A stretch of DNA of 9,855 bases, from assembly GCA_937902115.1 (NCBI GenBank), contig CALGSR010000212.1, positions 1 through 9,855 of the forward strand, in the 5' to 3' direction. A program made the position numbers and the translations under genes. Below, piece after piece: positions 1-5,922 of the stretch (position 1 is the stretch's first letter; every line of letters begins with the position of its first letter). The stretch is from an uncultured Bacillus sp. Its GTDB lineage: Bacteria > Bacillota > Bacilli > Bacillales > Cytobacillaceae. Below the pieces are notes generated by a model. The model worked only from the letters and a program-made list of their open reading frames with translations, was not told the DNA's origin and did not search any database.

Positions 1-1797
1 GCTGGGGCACTGTTTTTTGTTATTGGTGGTTTAGAAGCGATGATGATTCGTATCCAGCTGATGAAACCCAATAGCGATTTTGTTAGTGCCGGTTTATTTA
101 ATGAAATTATCACTATGCATGGAACAACAATGATTTTCTTGGCAGCAACCCCGTTGTTGTTTGCTTTTATGAACGCAATCATGCCGTTGCAAATTGGTGC
201 ACGGGACGTAGCGTTTCCATTCTTGAACTCTTTAGGGTTTTGGCTGTTTCTTTTTGGCGGAATATTCTTAAACCTCTCGTGGTTTTTAGGAGGGGCACCA
301 GATGCGGGGTGGACATCTTATGCATCAATTTCGCTTGAATCGCCGACTCATGGGATCGACTTTTATACGCTCGGTCTGCAAATCTCTGGATTCGGAACAT
401 TAATTTCAGGGATTAACTTCCTCGTCACGATTATTAATATGCGTGCGCCAGGGATGACTTTTATGAGGATGCCGTTATTTACATGGACAACATTCGTAGC
501 ATCTACTCTTATTTTATTTGCTTTTACACCACTTGCGATTGGACTATTTTTATTGACGTTTGACCGTCTGTTTGGGGCAAATTTCTTTGACGTTGCCGGC
601 GGGGGAAATACAATTATTTATGAGCATATATTTTGGATTTTTGGACATCCGGAGGTATACATTTTAATTTTACCTGCCTTTGGAATCTTCTCTGAAATTT
701 TCGCAACATTTTCAAGAAAGAGATTATTCGGATACTCATCGATGGTTTTTGCCACGATGTTAATTGGTTTCTTAGGATTTATGGTGTGGGCTCACCACAT
801 GTTTACAACAGGTCTTGGTGCAGTTGCTAATGCGATTTTCGCTGTTGCTACAATGGCGATTGCTGTTCCGACAGGAATCAAGATTTTCAACTGGCTCTTT
901 ACGATGTGGGGAGGAAGTATCAAATTTACTACTCCAATGCTCTATGCAGTAGCCTTCATTCCTTCCTTTGTTATGGGAGGAGTTACTGGAATTATGCAGG
1001 CAGCAGCTCCTGCGGACTATCAATATCATGACAGTTATTTTATTGTAGCCCATTTCCACTATGTAATTGTCGGCGGTGTTGTATTGGCACTATTAGCCGC
1101 AACACATTTTTACTGGCCGAAAATGTTTGGTACAATGCTAAATGAAAAATTAGGGAAAGTTTCCTTTTGGTTATTTTTAATCGGCTTCCACTTGACTTTC
1201 TTTATTCAGCATTTCCTTGGTTTAATGGGAATGCCGCGCCGTGTGTTTACATTCTTGCCAAATCAAGGCTGGGAGTCGGCGAATTTCATTAGCTCGATCG
1301 GAGCTTTTGTCATGGCGATTGCCGTTATTGTACTTGTAATCAATGTAATTATGACATGTGTGAAGAATGAAAAAGTCGGGAACGACCCATGGGAAGATGG
1401 ACGTACGCTTGAGTGGGCGATTCCGTCACCGCCTCCATTCTACAATTTTAAACAAACACCGCTTGTGCGCGGATTGGATCCATTATGGATTGAAAAAATG
1501 GAAGGGAAGAAGGAACTTACTCCGGCTGAACCGCTTGGGGATATCCATATGCCGAATTCATCTTTCGTACCATTTTTCATTAGTTTAGGATTGTTTATCG
1601 CGGCATTTGGTGCAATGTATCAATATAATGTGGAAACAGATGATGTGTTTGGTAATCCAGCTGGAGTAGCTACACTTATCATTGGATTGGTCATTACTTT
1701 TGGCTCGATGTTATTCCGCTCAGGTAAAGATGATCACGGGTATCACATCCATAAAGAAGAGTTAATCGATAGCGATGACAAAGGGGGGAAGGCATAA
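1..1797 (+). CDS. ctaD: Cytochrome c oxidase (caa3-type) subunit I, 5'-truncated by the window edge
   Basis: Catalytic subunit of the membrane-bound caa3 oxidase: it reduces O2 at the heme a3/CuB centre and pumps protons. The frame is open from base 1, so the ATG at 40 is internal; by comparison with B. subtilis CtaD (about 622 aa) some 30-35 N-terminal residues are missing. The metal ligands are all visible. The low-spin heme His is at 118-120 (ITMHGTTM). The CuB His with its cross-link Tyr is in HPEVY at 646-660. The CuB His pair is at 793-798 (WAHHM), and the heme a3 and heme a His are in HFH at 1051-1059. Many hydrophobic helices follow one another, and the C-terminal extension with additional helices is typical of Bacillus subunit I. 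The TAA stop overlaps the ctaE ATG by one base, so translation is probably coupled. Family assignment is essentially certain; no promoter lies inside the window. Confidence 0.98.
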   Translation, partial: AGALFFVIGGLEAMMIRIQLMKPNSDFVSAGLFNEIITMHGTTMIFLAATPLLFAFMNAIMPLQIGARDVAFPFLNSLGFWLFLFGGIFLNLSWFLGGAPDAGWTSYASISLESPTHGIDFYTLGLQISGFGTLISGINFLVTIINMRAPGMTFMRMPLFTWTTFVASTLILFAFTPLAIGLFLLTFDRLFGANFFDVAGGGNTIIYEHIFWIFGHPEVYILILPAFGIFSEIFATFSRKRLFGYSSMVFATMLIGFLGFMVWAHHMFTTGLGAVANAIFAVATMAIAVPTGIKIFNWLFTMWGGSIKFTTPMLYAVAFIPSFVMGGVTGIMQAAAPADYQYHDSYFIVAHFHYVIVGGVVLALLAATHFYWPKMFGTMLNEKLGKVSFWLFLIGFHLTFFIQHFLGLMGMPRRVFTFLPNQGWESANFISSIGAFVMAIAVIVLVINVIMTCVKNEKVGNDPWEDGRTLEWAIPSPPPFYNFKQTPLVRGLDPLWIEKMEGKKELTPAEPLGDIHMPNSSFVPFFISLGLFIAAFGAMYQYNVETDDVFGNPAGVATLIIGLVITFGSMLFRSGKDDHGYHIHKEELIDSDDKGGKA

Positions 1798-2426
1798 TGA
1801 CGCGTGCGGAAAATTGGACTGCTGAAACATGGCCTGCTTCACCCGAAAGGCAAACTTTAGAAGCGAAAAATAAATTTATTGGCTTTTGGCTTTTCTTGGG
1901 CGGTGAGACCGTTTTATTCGCAACACTTTTTGCGACATATCTTGCCTTAAAAGATAAGGTACCAAGCACAGAGCATAGTTTGGCAATTGATTTGTTTGAG
2001 CTTCCACTCGTTTTTGCAACAACAATGATCCTTTTGACAAGTTCTTTAACGAGTGTTTATGCAATTTATCATATGAAGAACTTTCAATTTAAAAAGATGA
2101 TGCTATGGTTAGGGATCACAGTGCTATTAGGAGGCTCGTTCCTGGCCTTAGAAATTTACGAATTTAACCATTATGTTCATGAATATGGTCATACGTTTAC
2201 GAGCAGTGCATTTGGTTCAGCCTTTTATACACTGACAGGATTCCATGGTGCCCACGTAGCATTTGGTTTAGGATGGATAATTGCTTTAATGGTGCGTAAT
2301 GCTAAGAGGGGATTAAATCTTTACAATGCCCCTAAGTTTTATCTTGCAAGTCTATACTGGCACTTCATTGACGTTGTCTGGGTATTTATTTTTACAGTAG
2401 TATACTTGATGGGGATGGTGGGATAA
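1797..2426 (+). CDS. ctaE: Cytochrome c oxidase (caa3-type) subunit III
   Basis: Integral membrane subunit III of the caa3 oxidase, which stabilises subunit I and proton pumping; it carries no redox centre. The 209 residues match the short bacterial form (B. subtilis CtaE is about 207 aa). Five membrane helices can be placed at about residues 28-51, 71-92, 102-122, 139-166 and 184-206, without the two extra N-terminal helices of the mitochondrial protein. Conserved COX3 signatures are WLFLGGET (31-38), GFHGAHV (148-154) and YWHFIDVVWVFIF (187-199). The start ATG shares a base with the ctaD stop and is preceded by the purine run AAGGGGGG inside the ctaD end. ctaF follows after four bases, so the three genes are clearly one transcript. 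Confidence 0.97.
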   Translation: MTRAENWTAETWPASPERQTLEAKNKFIGFWLFLGGETVLFATLFATYLALKDKVPSTEHSLAIDLFELPLVFATTMILLTSSLTSVYAIYHMKNFQFKKMMLWLGITVLLGGSFLALEIYEFNHYVHEYGHTFTSSAFGSAFYTLTGFHGAHVAFGLGWIIALMVRNAKRGLNLYNAPKFYLASLYWHFIDVVWVFIFTVVYLMGMVG

Positions 2427-2430
2427 TCTG

Positions 2431-2763
2431 ATGAATAAGGAACAGTTAAATTCAGTTAACCCCAACGATGTACACTATCGGCGGAAGAAAAATGCAGAGG
2501 AAATGAAGCACCAGGTGATTACCTTTGCATTGATGATTTTCTTAACATTAGCTTCCTTTACAGCTGTTGCTTACGATGGGTTTTCTCCATGGTTTACGGT
2601 GCCTTTCATTGTGCTGCTTGCAGTTGTTCAGGTTGGTTATCAATTGTATTATTTTATGCATATGAGTCATAAAGGGCATGAGGTCGCTAAGGTATTTATG
2701 TTCAGCGGTGTATTAATCGCTTTTATTACCGTATTAGCATTTTTGACAATTATTTGGTGGTAA
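2431..2763 (+). CDS. ctaF: Cytochrome c oxidase (caa3-type) subunit IV (CtaF family)
   Basis: Small membrane subunit of the caa3 oxidase, 110 aa as in B. subtilis CtaF. A polar N-terminus with the basic stretch YRRKKNAEEMKHQ (residues 16-28) precedes three helices at about 29-48, 54-76 and 88-109. The motif FMHMSHKGHE (75-84) at the end of helix 2 and the Trp-Trp C-terminus are typical of the family. The ATG lies four bases after the ctaE stop; the G-rich end of ctaE (GGGGATGGTGGGA) serves as ribosome site. Subunit IV is thought to help assembly or stability rather than catalysis. It is the last gene of the oxidase structural operon here, because a hairpin follows directly. Confidence 0.95.
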   Translation: MNKEQLNSVNPNDVHYRRKKNAEEMKHQVITFALMIFLTLASFTAVAYDGFSPWFTVPFIVLLAVVQVGYQLYYFMHMSHKGHEVAKVFMFSGVLIAFITVLAFLTIIWW

Positions 2764-2784
2764 TAAAAAACGGCGAAAGTAAAT

Positions 2785-2821
2785 GAAGAGGGAGATCGGC
2801 TTTGCTGATTTCCCTCTTCTG
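2785..2821 (+). terminator. Hairpin terminator after ctaF
   Basis: A 13-bp stem (GAAGAGGGAGATC pairing with GATTTCCCTCTTC, one G-U pair) closes a 9-base loop, 21 bases after the ctaF stop. The tail (TGTTTAATG) is only weakly U-rich, so some read-through into ctaG is possible. Confidence 0.75.
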
Positions 2822-2855
2822 TTTAATGCGAAAAAATGGATATAAATTGGTGAAA

Positions 2856-2884
2856 TTGAGTTTTTACTATTATGAACGTATAAT
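2856..2884 (+). promoter_or_regulatory. Sigma-A promoter for ctaG
   Basis: TTGAGT (2856-2861), a 17-base spacer and a perfect TATAAT (2879-2884). The predicted start is near 2891, giving a leader of about 68 bases. Together with the preceding terminator this makes ctaG an independent unit. Confidence 0.75.
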
Positions 2885-2895
2885 TGATGTATATT

Positions 2896-2927
2896 AAATC
2901 GCGATTTCATAGTGAAAGGCTATGAAA
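2896..2927 (+). repeat. Two overlapping palindromes in the ctaG leader
   Basis: AAATCGCGATTT (2896-2907) is a perfect 12-bp palindrome just after the predicted transcription start. It shares its last three bases with a second inverted repeat, TTTCATAG (2905-2912) / CTATGAAA (2920-2927), which has a 7-base loop. The first could be a protein-binding site; the second could fold in the RNA ahead of the ctaG ribosome site. No known regulator was recognised. Confidence 0.5.
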
Positions 2928-2958
2928 GAGGAAGAAATAAAGAGAGGTGAATAGGTCG

Positions 2959-3861
2959 ATGGCATTGGATATATTTGGTTTTAGGGCATTATGGAGTCCT
3001 TATTTTCTTGCAGCAATTGTTATGCTCACTATTGTCTATTTCTTAATAACGGGTAAATACAGGCATTTATTTAAAGATAATGAACCGCTTAAACCTATTC
3101 AAGGGATTTTGTTTGCGACAGCAATGATCCTTTTATATGTCATTAAAGGATCTCCGTTGGATTTAATGGGTCATATTATGTTTTATGCGCATATGATTCA
3201 AATGGCTTTACTCTATTTACTAATTCCACCTATCCTCATTTTAGCTGTACCTGAATGGATATGGAAGAAATTATGGTCAAGGAAGATGATTAGTGGGATA
3301 TTTACATTTTTCACTAAACCGCTCTTAGCTTTGCTATTATTTAACGGGATGTTTTCGTTGTACCATATGCCATTAGTTTTTGATCAGGTAAAAACTGATT
3401 TCTGGTTTCATGCTGCCTATACATCTGTGTTATTTGTATTTGCTATCTTTATGTGGTGGCCGCTTGTTAATAAATTAGATGAACAAAGCAGCCTGTCCGG
3501 TTTAAAGAAAGTGGCTTATGTATTTGCCAGCGGTGTCTTGTTGACACCTGCATGTGCACTGATTATATTTAATGATCAGCCGATGTATGCAGCCTACTCT
3601 GATCCGGCTGTATGGATGGAGGCGATGGAGCTCTGCGTTCCGGCGGGTACCCTGGCAAGCCTCAATTTAAATGGTCCAGAAATGTTTGCCTCCATGTCTC
3701 TTTTGCATGACCAACAACTTGGCGGTGTGTTGATGAAGGTCATTCAGGAAATTATCTATGGTACATTACTAGCTCGGGTCTTTTATGAGTGGTATCGTAA
3801 GGATCAAGAGGAAGCAGAAGAGCAGCAATTAACGGCATTGAATCCACATCCTGTAGATTAA
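2959..3861 (+). CDS. ctaG: Cytochrome c oxidase caa3 assembly factor CtaG
   Basis: Multi-pass membrane protein of the caa3_CtaG family. In B. subtilis it is needed to form active caa3 oxidase and is thought to act in copper-centre assembly; it is unrelated to the Cox11-type CtaG of proteobacteria. The 300 residues (B. subtilis about 297) form roughly seven hydrophobic segments. Conserved His residues, possible metal ligands, sit in or near them: GHIMFYAHM (71-79), LYHMP (134-138) and FHAAY (150-154). The DQQLGGVLMK motif (251-260) is typical of the family, and the tail is acidic and polar. The ATG at 2959 was preferred to an upstream in-frame GTG at 2947 because AGAGAGGTGA (2941-2950) is a well-placed ribosome site for the ATG but would overlap the GTG. 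Confidence 0.95.
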   Translation: MALDIFGFRALWSPYFLAAIVMLTIVYFLITGKYRHLFKDNEPLKPIQGILFATAMILLYVIKGSPLDLMGHIMFYAHMIQMALLYLLIPPILILAVPEWIWKKLWSRKMISGIFTFFTKPLLALLLFNGMFSLYHMPLVFDQVKTDFWFHAAYTSVLFVFAIFMWWPLVNKLDEQSSLSGLKKVAYVFASGVLLTPACALIIFNDQPMYAAYSDPAVWMEAMELCVPAGTLASLNLNGPEMFASMSLLHDQQLGGVLMKVIQEIIYGTLLARVFYEWYRKDQEEAEEQQLTALNPHPVD

Positions 3862-3871
3862 TTTAATAAGG

Positions 3872-3912
3872 AAAGAACCTCTCAATGATGATAATTCGAG
3901 AGGTTCTTTTGT
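3872..3912 (+). terminator. Intrinsic terminator after ctaG
   Basis: A perfect 12-bp stem, AAAGAACCTCTC (3872-3883) with GAGAGGTTCTTT (3898-3909), has a 14-base loop and a short U run. It lies 10 bases after the ctaG stop. Confidence 0.88.
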
Positions 3913-3928
3913 GTTGAAAATTTGTCAA

Positions 3929-3983
3929 GTGAAAATATCACACCTTTTTCGAAAAAACAGTGTGAAATAGTAAAAATATGTGA
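3929..3983 (+). promoter_or_regulatory. Cluster of GTGA/TCAC half-sites upstream of yozB
   Basis: The stretch holds GTGA-N5-TCAC (3929-3941), then TCACAC (3938-3943) mirrored by GTGTGA (3960-3965) around a TTTTTCGAAAAA palindrome (3945-3956), and a further TGTGA at 3979-3983. TGTGA halves are used by Fnr/Crp-type proteins and, in the form TTTGTGAAT, by ResD, the activator of oxidase genes in B. subtilis; TTTGTCAAG at 3921-3929 also resembles the latter. No site matches the Fnr consensus with its 6-base spacer, so the assignment is only a suggestion. Confidence 0.3.
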
Positions 3984-4000
3984 CAATCCAATCTTTATTC

Positions 4001-4030
4001 TTGTATTAAGTTTAGTGCTACACTAAACTT
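4001..4030 (+). promoter_or_regulatory. yozB promoter overlapped by a perfect palindromic operator
   Basis: TTGTAT (4001-4006), a 17-base spacer and TAAACT (4024-4029) form a plausible sigma-A promoter. A 10-bp inverted repeat, AAGTTTAGTG (4008-4017) / CACTAAACTT (4021-4030) with centre CTA, covers the whole spacer and the -10 box. This is the usual geometry of a repressor operator. An alternative promoter, GTGACA (3980-3985), 18 bases, TATTAA (4004-4009), would place the palindrome at the transcription start. The regulator is not recognised. Confidence 0.6.
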
Positions 4031-4085
4031 GAATATAGCGAGAAAGGATCATGTAAATTATTAAGCAGAGAGGAAGCAATCAATC

Positions 4086-4553
4086 ATGGACTATTCATTA
4101 CCCGTCTTACCTACAATCAGTACGACTTTCATCGTTCTTAGCGCGATTACAGTTGCCATTGGCTGGAATTTAATCCGTCAGAGGAAAATTGAAGCACATA
4201 AAAAGACAATGATGCTGGCCGCTTTATTTGCCATCATATTTTTCATTATTTATGCCAGCAGAACGATCTTTATCGGAAATACCTCTTTCGGAGGGCCAGA
4301 CGATATTAAGATATACTATACTATTTTTCTGATTTTTCATATTACATTAGCAACAGTTGGTGCAGTAATGGGAATTATGATGCTTGTAACCGGTATGAAG
4401 AATAATTTAGCTTTTCATCGTAAAGTGGGTCCTGCTACTAGTATCGTCTGGTTCTGTACGGCGATCACAGGGGTAGCTGTCTATTTATTATTGTATGTTT
4501 TCTATCATGGGGGAGATACAGTATCTGTTTTTAAAGCGATCCTAGGATTTTAA
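4086..4553 (+). CDS. yozB: DUF420 membrane protein (YozB/CtaM family)
   Basis: Integral membrane protein of 155 aa with four helices at about residues 10-30, 41-63, 76-101 and 115-140. Conserved features of the DUF420 family are RQRKIEAHKKTMM (31-43) after helix 1, HITLA (85-89) in helix 3 and HRKVG (111-115) before helix 4; the His residues could bind metal or heme. The related CtaM of Staphylococcus aureus is required for a working aa3-type menaquinol oxidase, and the position directly after ctaG supports a similar maturation role here. That role is inferred, not shown. The start has AGAGAGGA (4067-4074) upstream at a slightly long spacing. The gene has its own promoter with a palindrome and its own terminator. 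Confidence 0.88.
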   Translation: MDYSLPVLPTISTTFIVLSAITVAIGWNLIRQRKIEAHKKTMMLAALFAIIFFIIYASRTIFIGNTSFGGPDDIKIYYTIFLIFHITLATVGAVMGIMMLVTGMKNNLAFHRKVGPATSIVWFCTAITGVAVYLLLYVFYHGGDTVSVFKAILGF

Positions 4554-4647
4554 GGAGAATAGCGGCTTTGTAATTTCGAATCCTTTCTTGTGGAATTGCG
4601 TTTCTGCTAAGCTGTTTCGTTGCTTTAATTAGATAACTTAGATGTTA

Positions 4648-4680
4648 AAAGGGTGCTGTGGAAATACCACGGCACCCTTT
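4648..4680. terminator. Bidirectional terminator between yozB and ylbA
   Basis: AAAGGGTGCTGTGG (4648-4661) pairs with CCACGGCACCCTTT (4667-4680) over 14 bp with one G-U pair and a 5-base loop. A/T runs on both sides give a U tract in either direction. It separates two convergent genes. The 94 bases between the yozB stop and this hairpin show no other feature. Confidence 0.88.
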
Positions 4681-4691
4681 ACTATGAATGA

Positions 4692-5051
4692 TTATTTTGC
4701 AAATGTAAGAATTTCTTCTTTAAGGTTAGTTACTGTTTTTTCACATTGTGAGACTAATGAGTTAGGGAATGTTTCATCCTCCCCATATTCAACGCCGTGT
4801 GGATAATAATATTTGCCTAGCATTGGAGTAGTGAGTTGAATAAGTGCTTTATTTGCACCAATATCGCCTTCAACAGCATAGCCTTGTATGCGCAAATAGA
4901 AAACGCCTTCATTTAATTCGAATTTTCGATCATATGTAACTCTTTCATAATCCCATTGACCTTCTCTTACGAGTCCATATTGAAGCATGACCTCATCAAG
5001 ACGATTTAAATCAGCCTTTAAACCTTCATATCCTTTGTTTTCAAATTTCAT
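4692..5051 (-). CDS. ylbA: YugN-like family protein YlbA
   Basis: Soluble protein of 119 aa, close to B. subtilis YlbA (about 120 aa), of the YugN-like family; its function is unknown. It has no signal peptide, membrane segment or catalytic motif. Visible sequence features are a helical, charged N-terminus (KGLxxDLxRLDEVM-like, residues 10-22), an aromatic-rich middle (WDYERVTYDRKF) and a C-terminal helix of repeating Glu, Lys and Thr. The ATG at 5051 was chosen over the TTG at 5069 because GGGAGGGA lies 6-7 bases before it, inside the longer frame. It is the only rightmost-to-leftmost gene in the window and has its own promoter, so it is not in an operon with its neighbours. Confidence 0.88.
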   Translation of the reverse strand: MKFENKGYEGLKADLNRLDEVMLQYGLVREGQWDYERVTYDRKFELNEGVFYLRIQGYAVEGDIGANKALIQLTTPMLGKYYYPHGVEYGEDETFPNSLVSQCEKTVTNLKEEILTFAK

Positions 5052-5121
5052 TGTGGTCCCTCCCATCAAACCCGATTCTCAGTTTCAGAAAATGTAAATC
5101 AACAAAGTTTACTCAAGTTTA

Positions 5122-5150
5122 ATAATAGTTGAAAAGTGATTAAGTTGCAA
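5122..5150 (-). promoter_or_regulatory. Sigma-A promoter for ylbA
   Basis: Read on the minus strand: TTGCAA (5150-5145), a 17-base spacer and TATTAT (5127-5122). The transcript would start near 5115, about 64 bases before the ATG. The -35 box touches the left arm of the neighbouring inverted repeat. Confidence 0.65.
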
Positions 5151-5174
5151 TGCATTTTCGGAAAGAAAATGCAT
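5150..5174. repeat. Perfect inverted repeat in the ylbA-ylbB divergent gap
   Basis: ATGCATTTTC (5150-5159) and GAAAATGCAT (5165-5174) are perfect reverse complements around the 5-base centre GGAAA. There is no U tract, so it is not an ordinary terminator. Its contact with the ylbA -35 box makes an operator a reasonable guess. Confidence 0.6.
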
Positions 5175-5211
5175 GGTAGAAACGGTCAGGGCTGAAATTC
5201 CCCTTAAGTTT

Positions 5212-5240
5212 GCATAATACATATTGAAGTGGAGAAAATA
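5212..5240 (+). promoter_or_regulatory. Candidate sigma-F (forespore) promoter for ylbB
   Basis: GCATA (5212-5216) and GGAGAAAATA (5231-5240) are separated by 14 bases, and the second fits the sigma-F -10 pattern GGnnAnAnT. The predicted start lies about 55 bases before the ylbB ATG, and no good sigma-A promoter was seen there. From memory, ylbB of B. subtilis belongs to the early forespore (sigma-F) regulon, which agrees. Confidence 0.5.
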
Positions 5241-5303
5241 ATTCAAGAAGTACAATTTATGTAGTATTTTTCTTTAGTTGATTTATGATAAGGAGGAAGA
5301 TTA

Positions 5304-5732
5304 ATGGAAAGAATTCGTGATATTATGACGGATGAAATTGAATGCTGTTCTTTACTAGATAATGTCTATGAAGTAGCGTTAAAAATGAAAGAACTAAGCG
5401 TAGGTGCGATACCGATTGTCGATGAAGAAAAACTAGTTGGAATGATTACCGATCGTGATATTGTCATTCGTGGTGTCGCAGAAAAGAAACCTGGCTCCAC
5501 AAAATTATCTGAGATTATGAGTGAAAGTCTTTGTACTATTTCACCTGATGCAAGTGCAAGTGAAGGGGCAAGATTAATGGCGGAACAACAAATCAGAAGA
5601 CTACCGGTTGTTGAAGGTGAGCGTTTAATTGGTATCGTAAGTCTTGGAGATTTCGCGACTAATCAACTTACAGATGAACAGGCTGGAAGTGCACTATCAA
5701 ATATTTCAGAACAGGATTTTCTACAACAGTGA
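5304..5732 (+). CDS. ylbB: Two-CBS-domain protein YlbB
   Basis: Stand-alone CBS-pair protein of 142 aa. Repeat 1 spans about residues 7-60, with VGAIPIVDEEKLVGMITDRD (33-52). Repeat 2 spans about 72-120, with IRRLPVVEGERLIGIVSLGD (97-116). Both carry the (I/L)P(I/V)V...G(I/M)(I/V)(T/S)xxD signature that shapes an adenosine-nucleotide site, so the protein probably senses AMP, ATP or a related ligand; the target is unknown. It has no other domain and is therefore not IMP dehydrogenase, although annotations often say 'similar to' it. AAGGAGG at 5290-5296 is an ideal ribosome site for this ATG. Upstream there is a candidate sigma-F promoter; a hairpin closes the gene, so it is monocistronic. Confidence 0.92.
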   Translation: MERIRDIMTDEIECCSLLDNVYEVALKMKELSVGAIPIVDEEKLVGMITDRDIVIRGVAEKKPGSTKLSEIMSESLCTISPDASASEGARLMAEQQIRRLPVVEGERLIGIVSLGDFATNQLTDEQAGSALSNISEQDFLQQ

Positions 5733-5754
5733 GACACCTATATAGGTGTCTTTT
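5732..5754 (+). terminator. Terminator after ylbB
   Basis: A perfect 20-bp palindrome, AGACACCTATATAGGTGTCT (5732-5751), is followed by TTTCTGT. As RNA it gives a 7-8 bp stem with a short A/U loop and a U tail. Its first base is the last base of the ylbB stop codon. Confidence 0.85.
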
Positions 5755-5780
5755 CTGTATCATGGGGCCTGATTTTTTTT

Positions 5781-5833
5781 GCATGATGAGCAAGCTTGAT
5801 TCTTGCTGTCCATAAATTTAGAAATCATCATGC
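5781..5833. repeat. Nested inverted repeats upstream of ylbC
   Basis: Outer arms GCATGATGA (5781-5789) and TCATCATGC (5825-5833) are perfect complements 35 bases apart. Within them AGCAAG (5789-5794) pairs with CTTGCT (5802-5807). A T8 run precedes the outer arm and no U tract follows, so it is not a terminator for ylbB. Its function is unknown. Confidence 0.4.
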
Positions 5834-5854
5834 TAACATAATGAAAAGGTGTAA

Positions 5855-5863
5855 TGATATAAT
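5855..5863 (+). promoter_or_regulatory. Extended -10 promoter for ylbC
   Basis: TGATATAAT has a perfect -10 hexamer with the TGn extension; no good -35 box is present at 16-18 bases. The start would be near 5870, about 40 bases before the ylbC ribosome site. Confidence 0.5.
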
Positions 5864-5922
5864 GATGTCAAGTACTAAATATATGGCAAATATCTACATA
5901 GAATAGACGGGGAGGTGAGTCT

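Noticed and set aside
2947..2958. GTG start for ctaG four codons upstream of the chosen ATG
   Set aside because: The ribosome site AGAGAGGTGA would overlap the GTG; it is well spaced for the ATG at 2959.
5304..5732. IMP dehydrogenase or a fragment of it
   Set aside because: Only the CBS pair is present, with complete start, stop and terminator; there is no catalytic barrel or active-site Cys loop.
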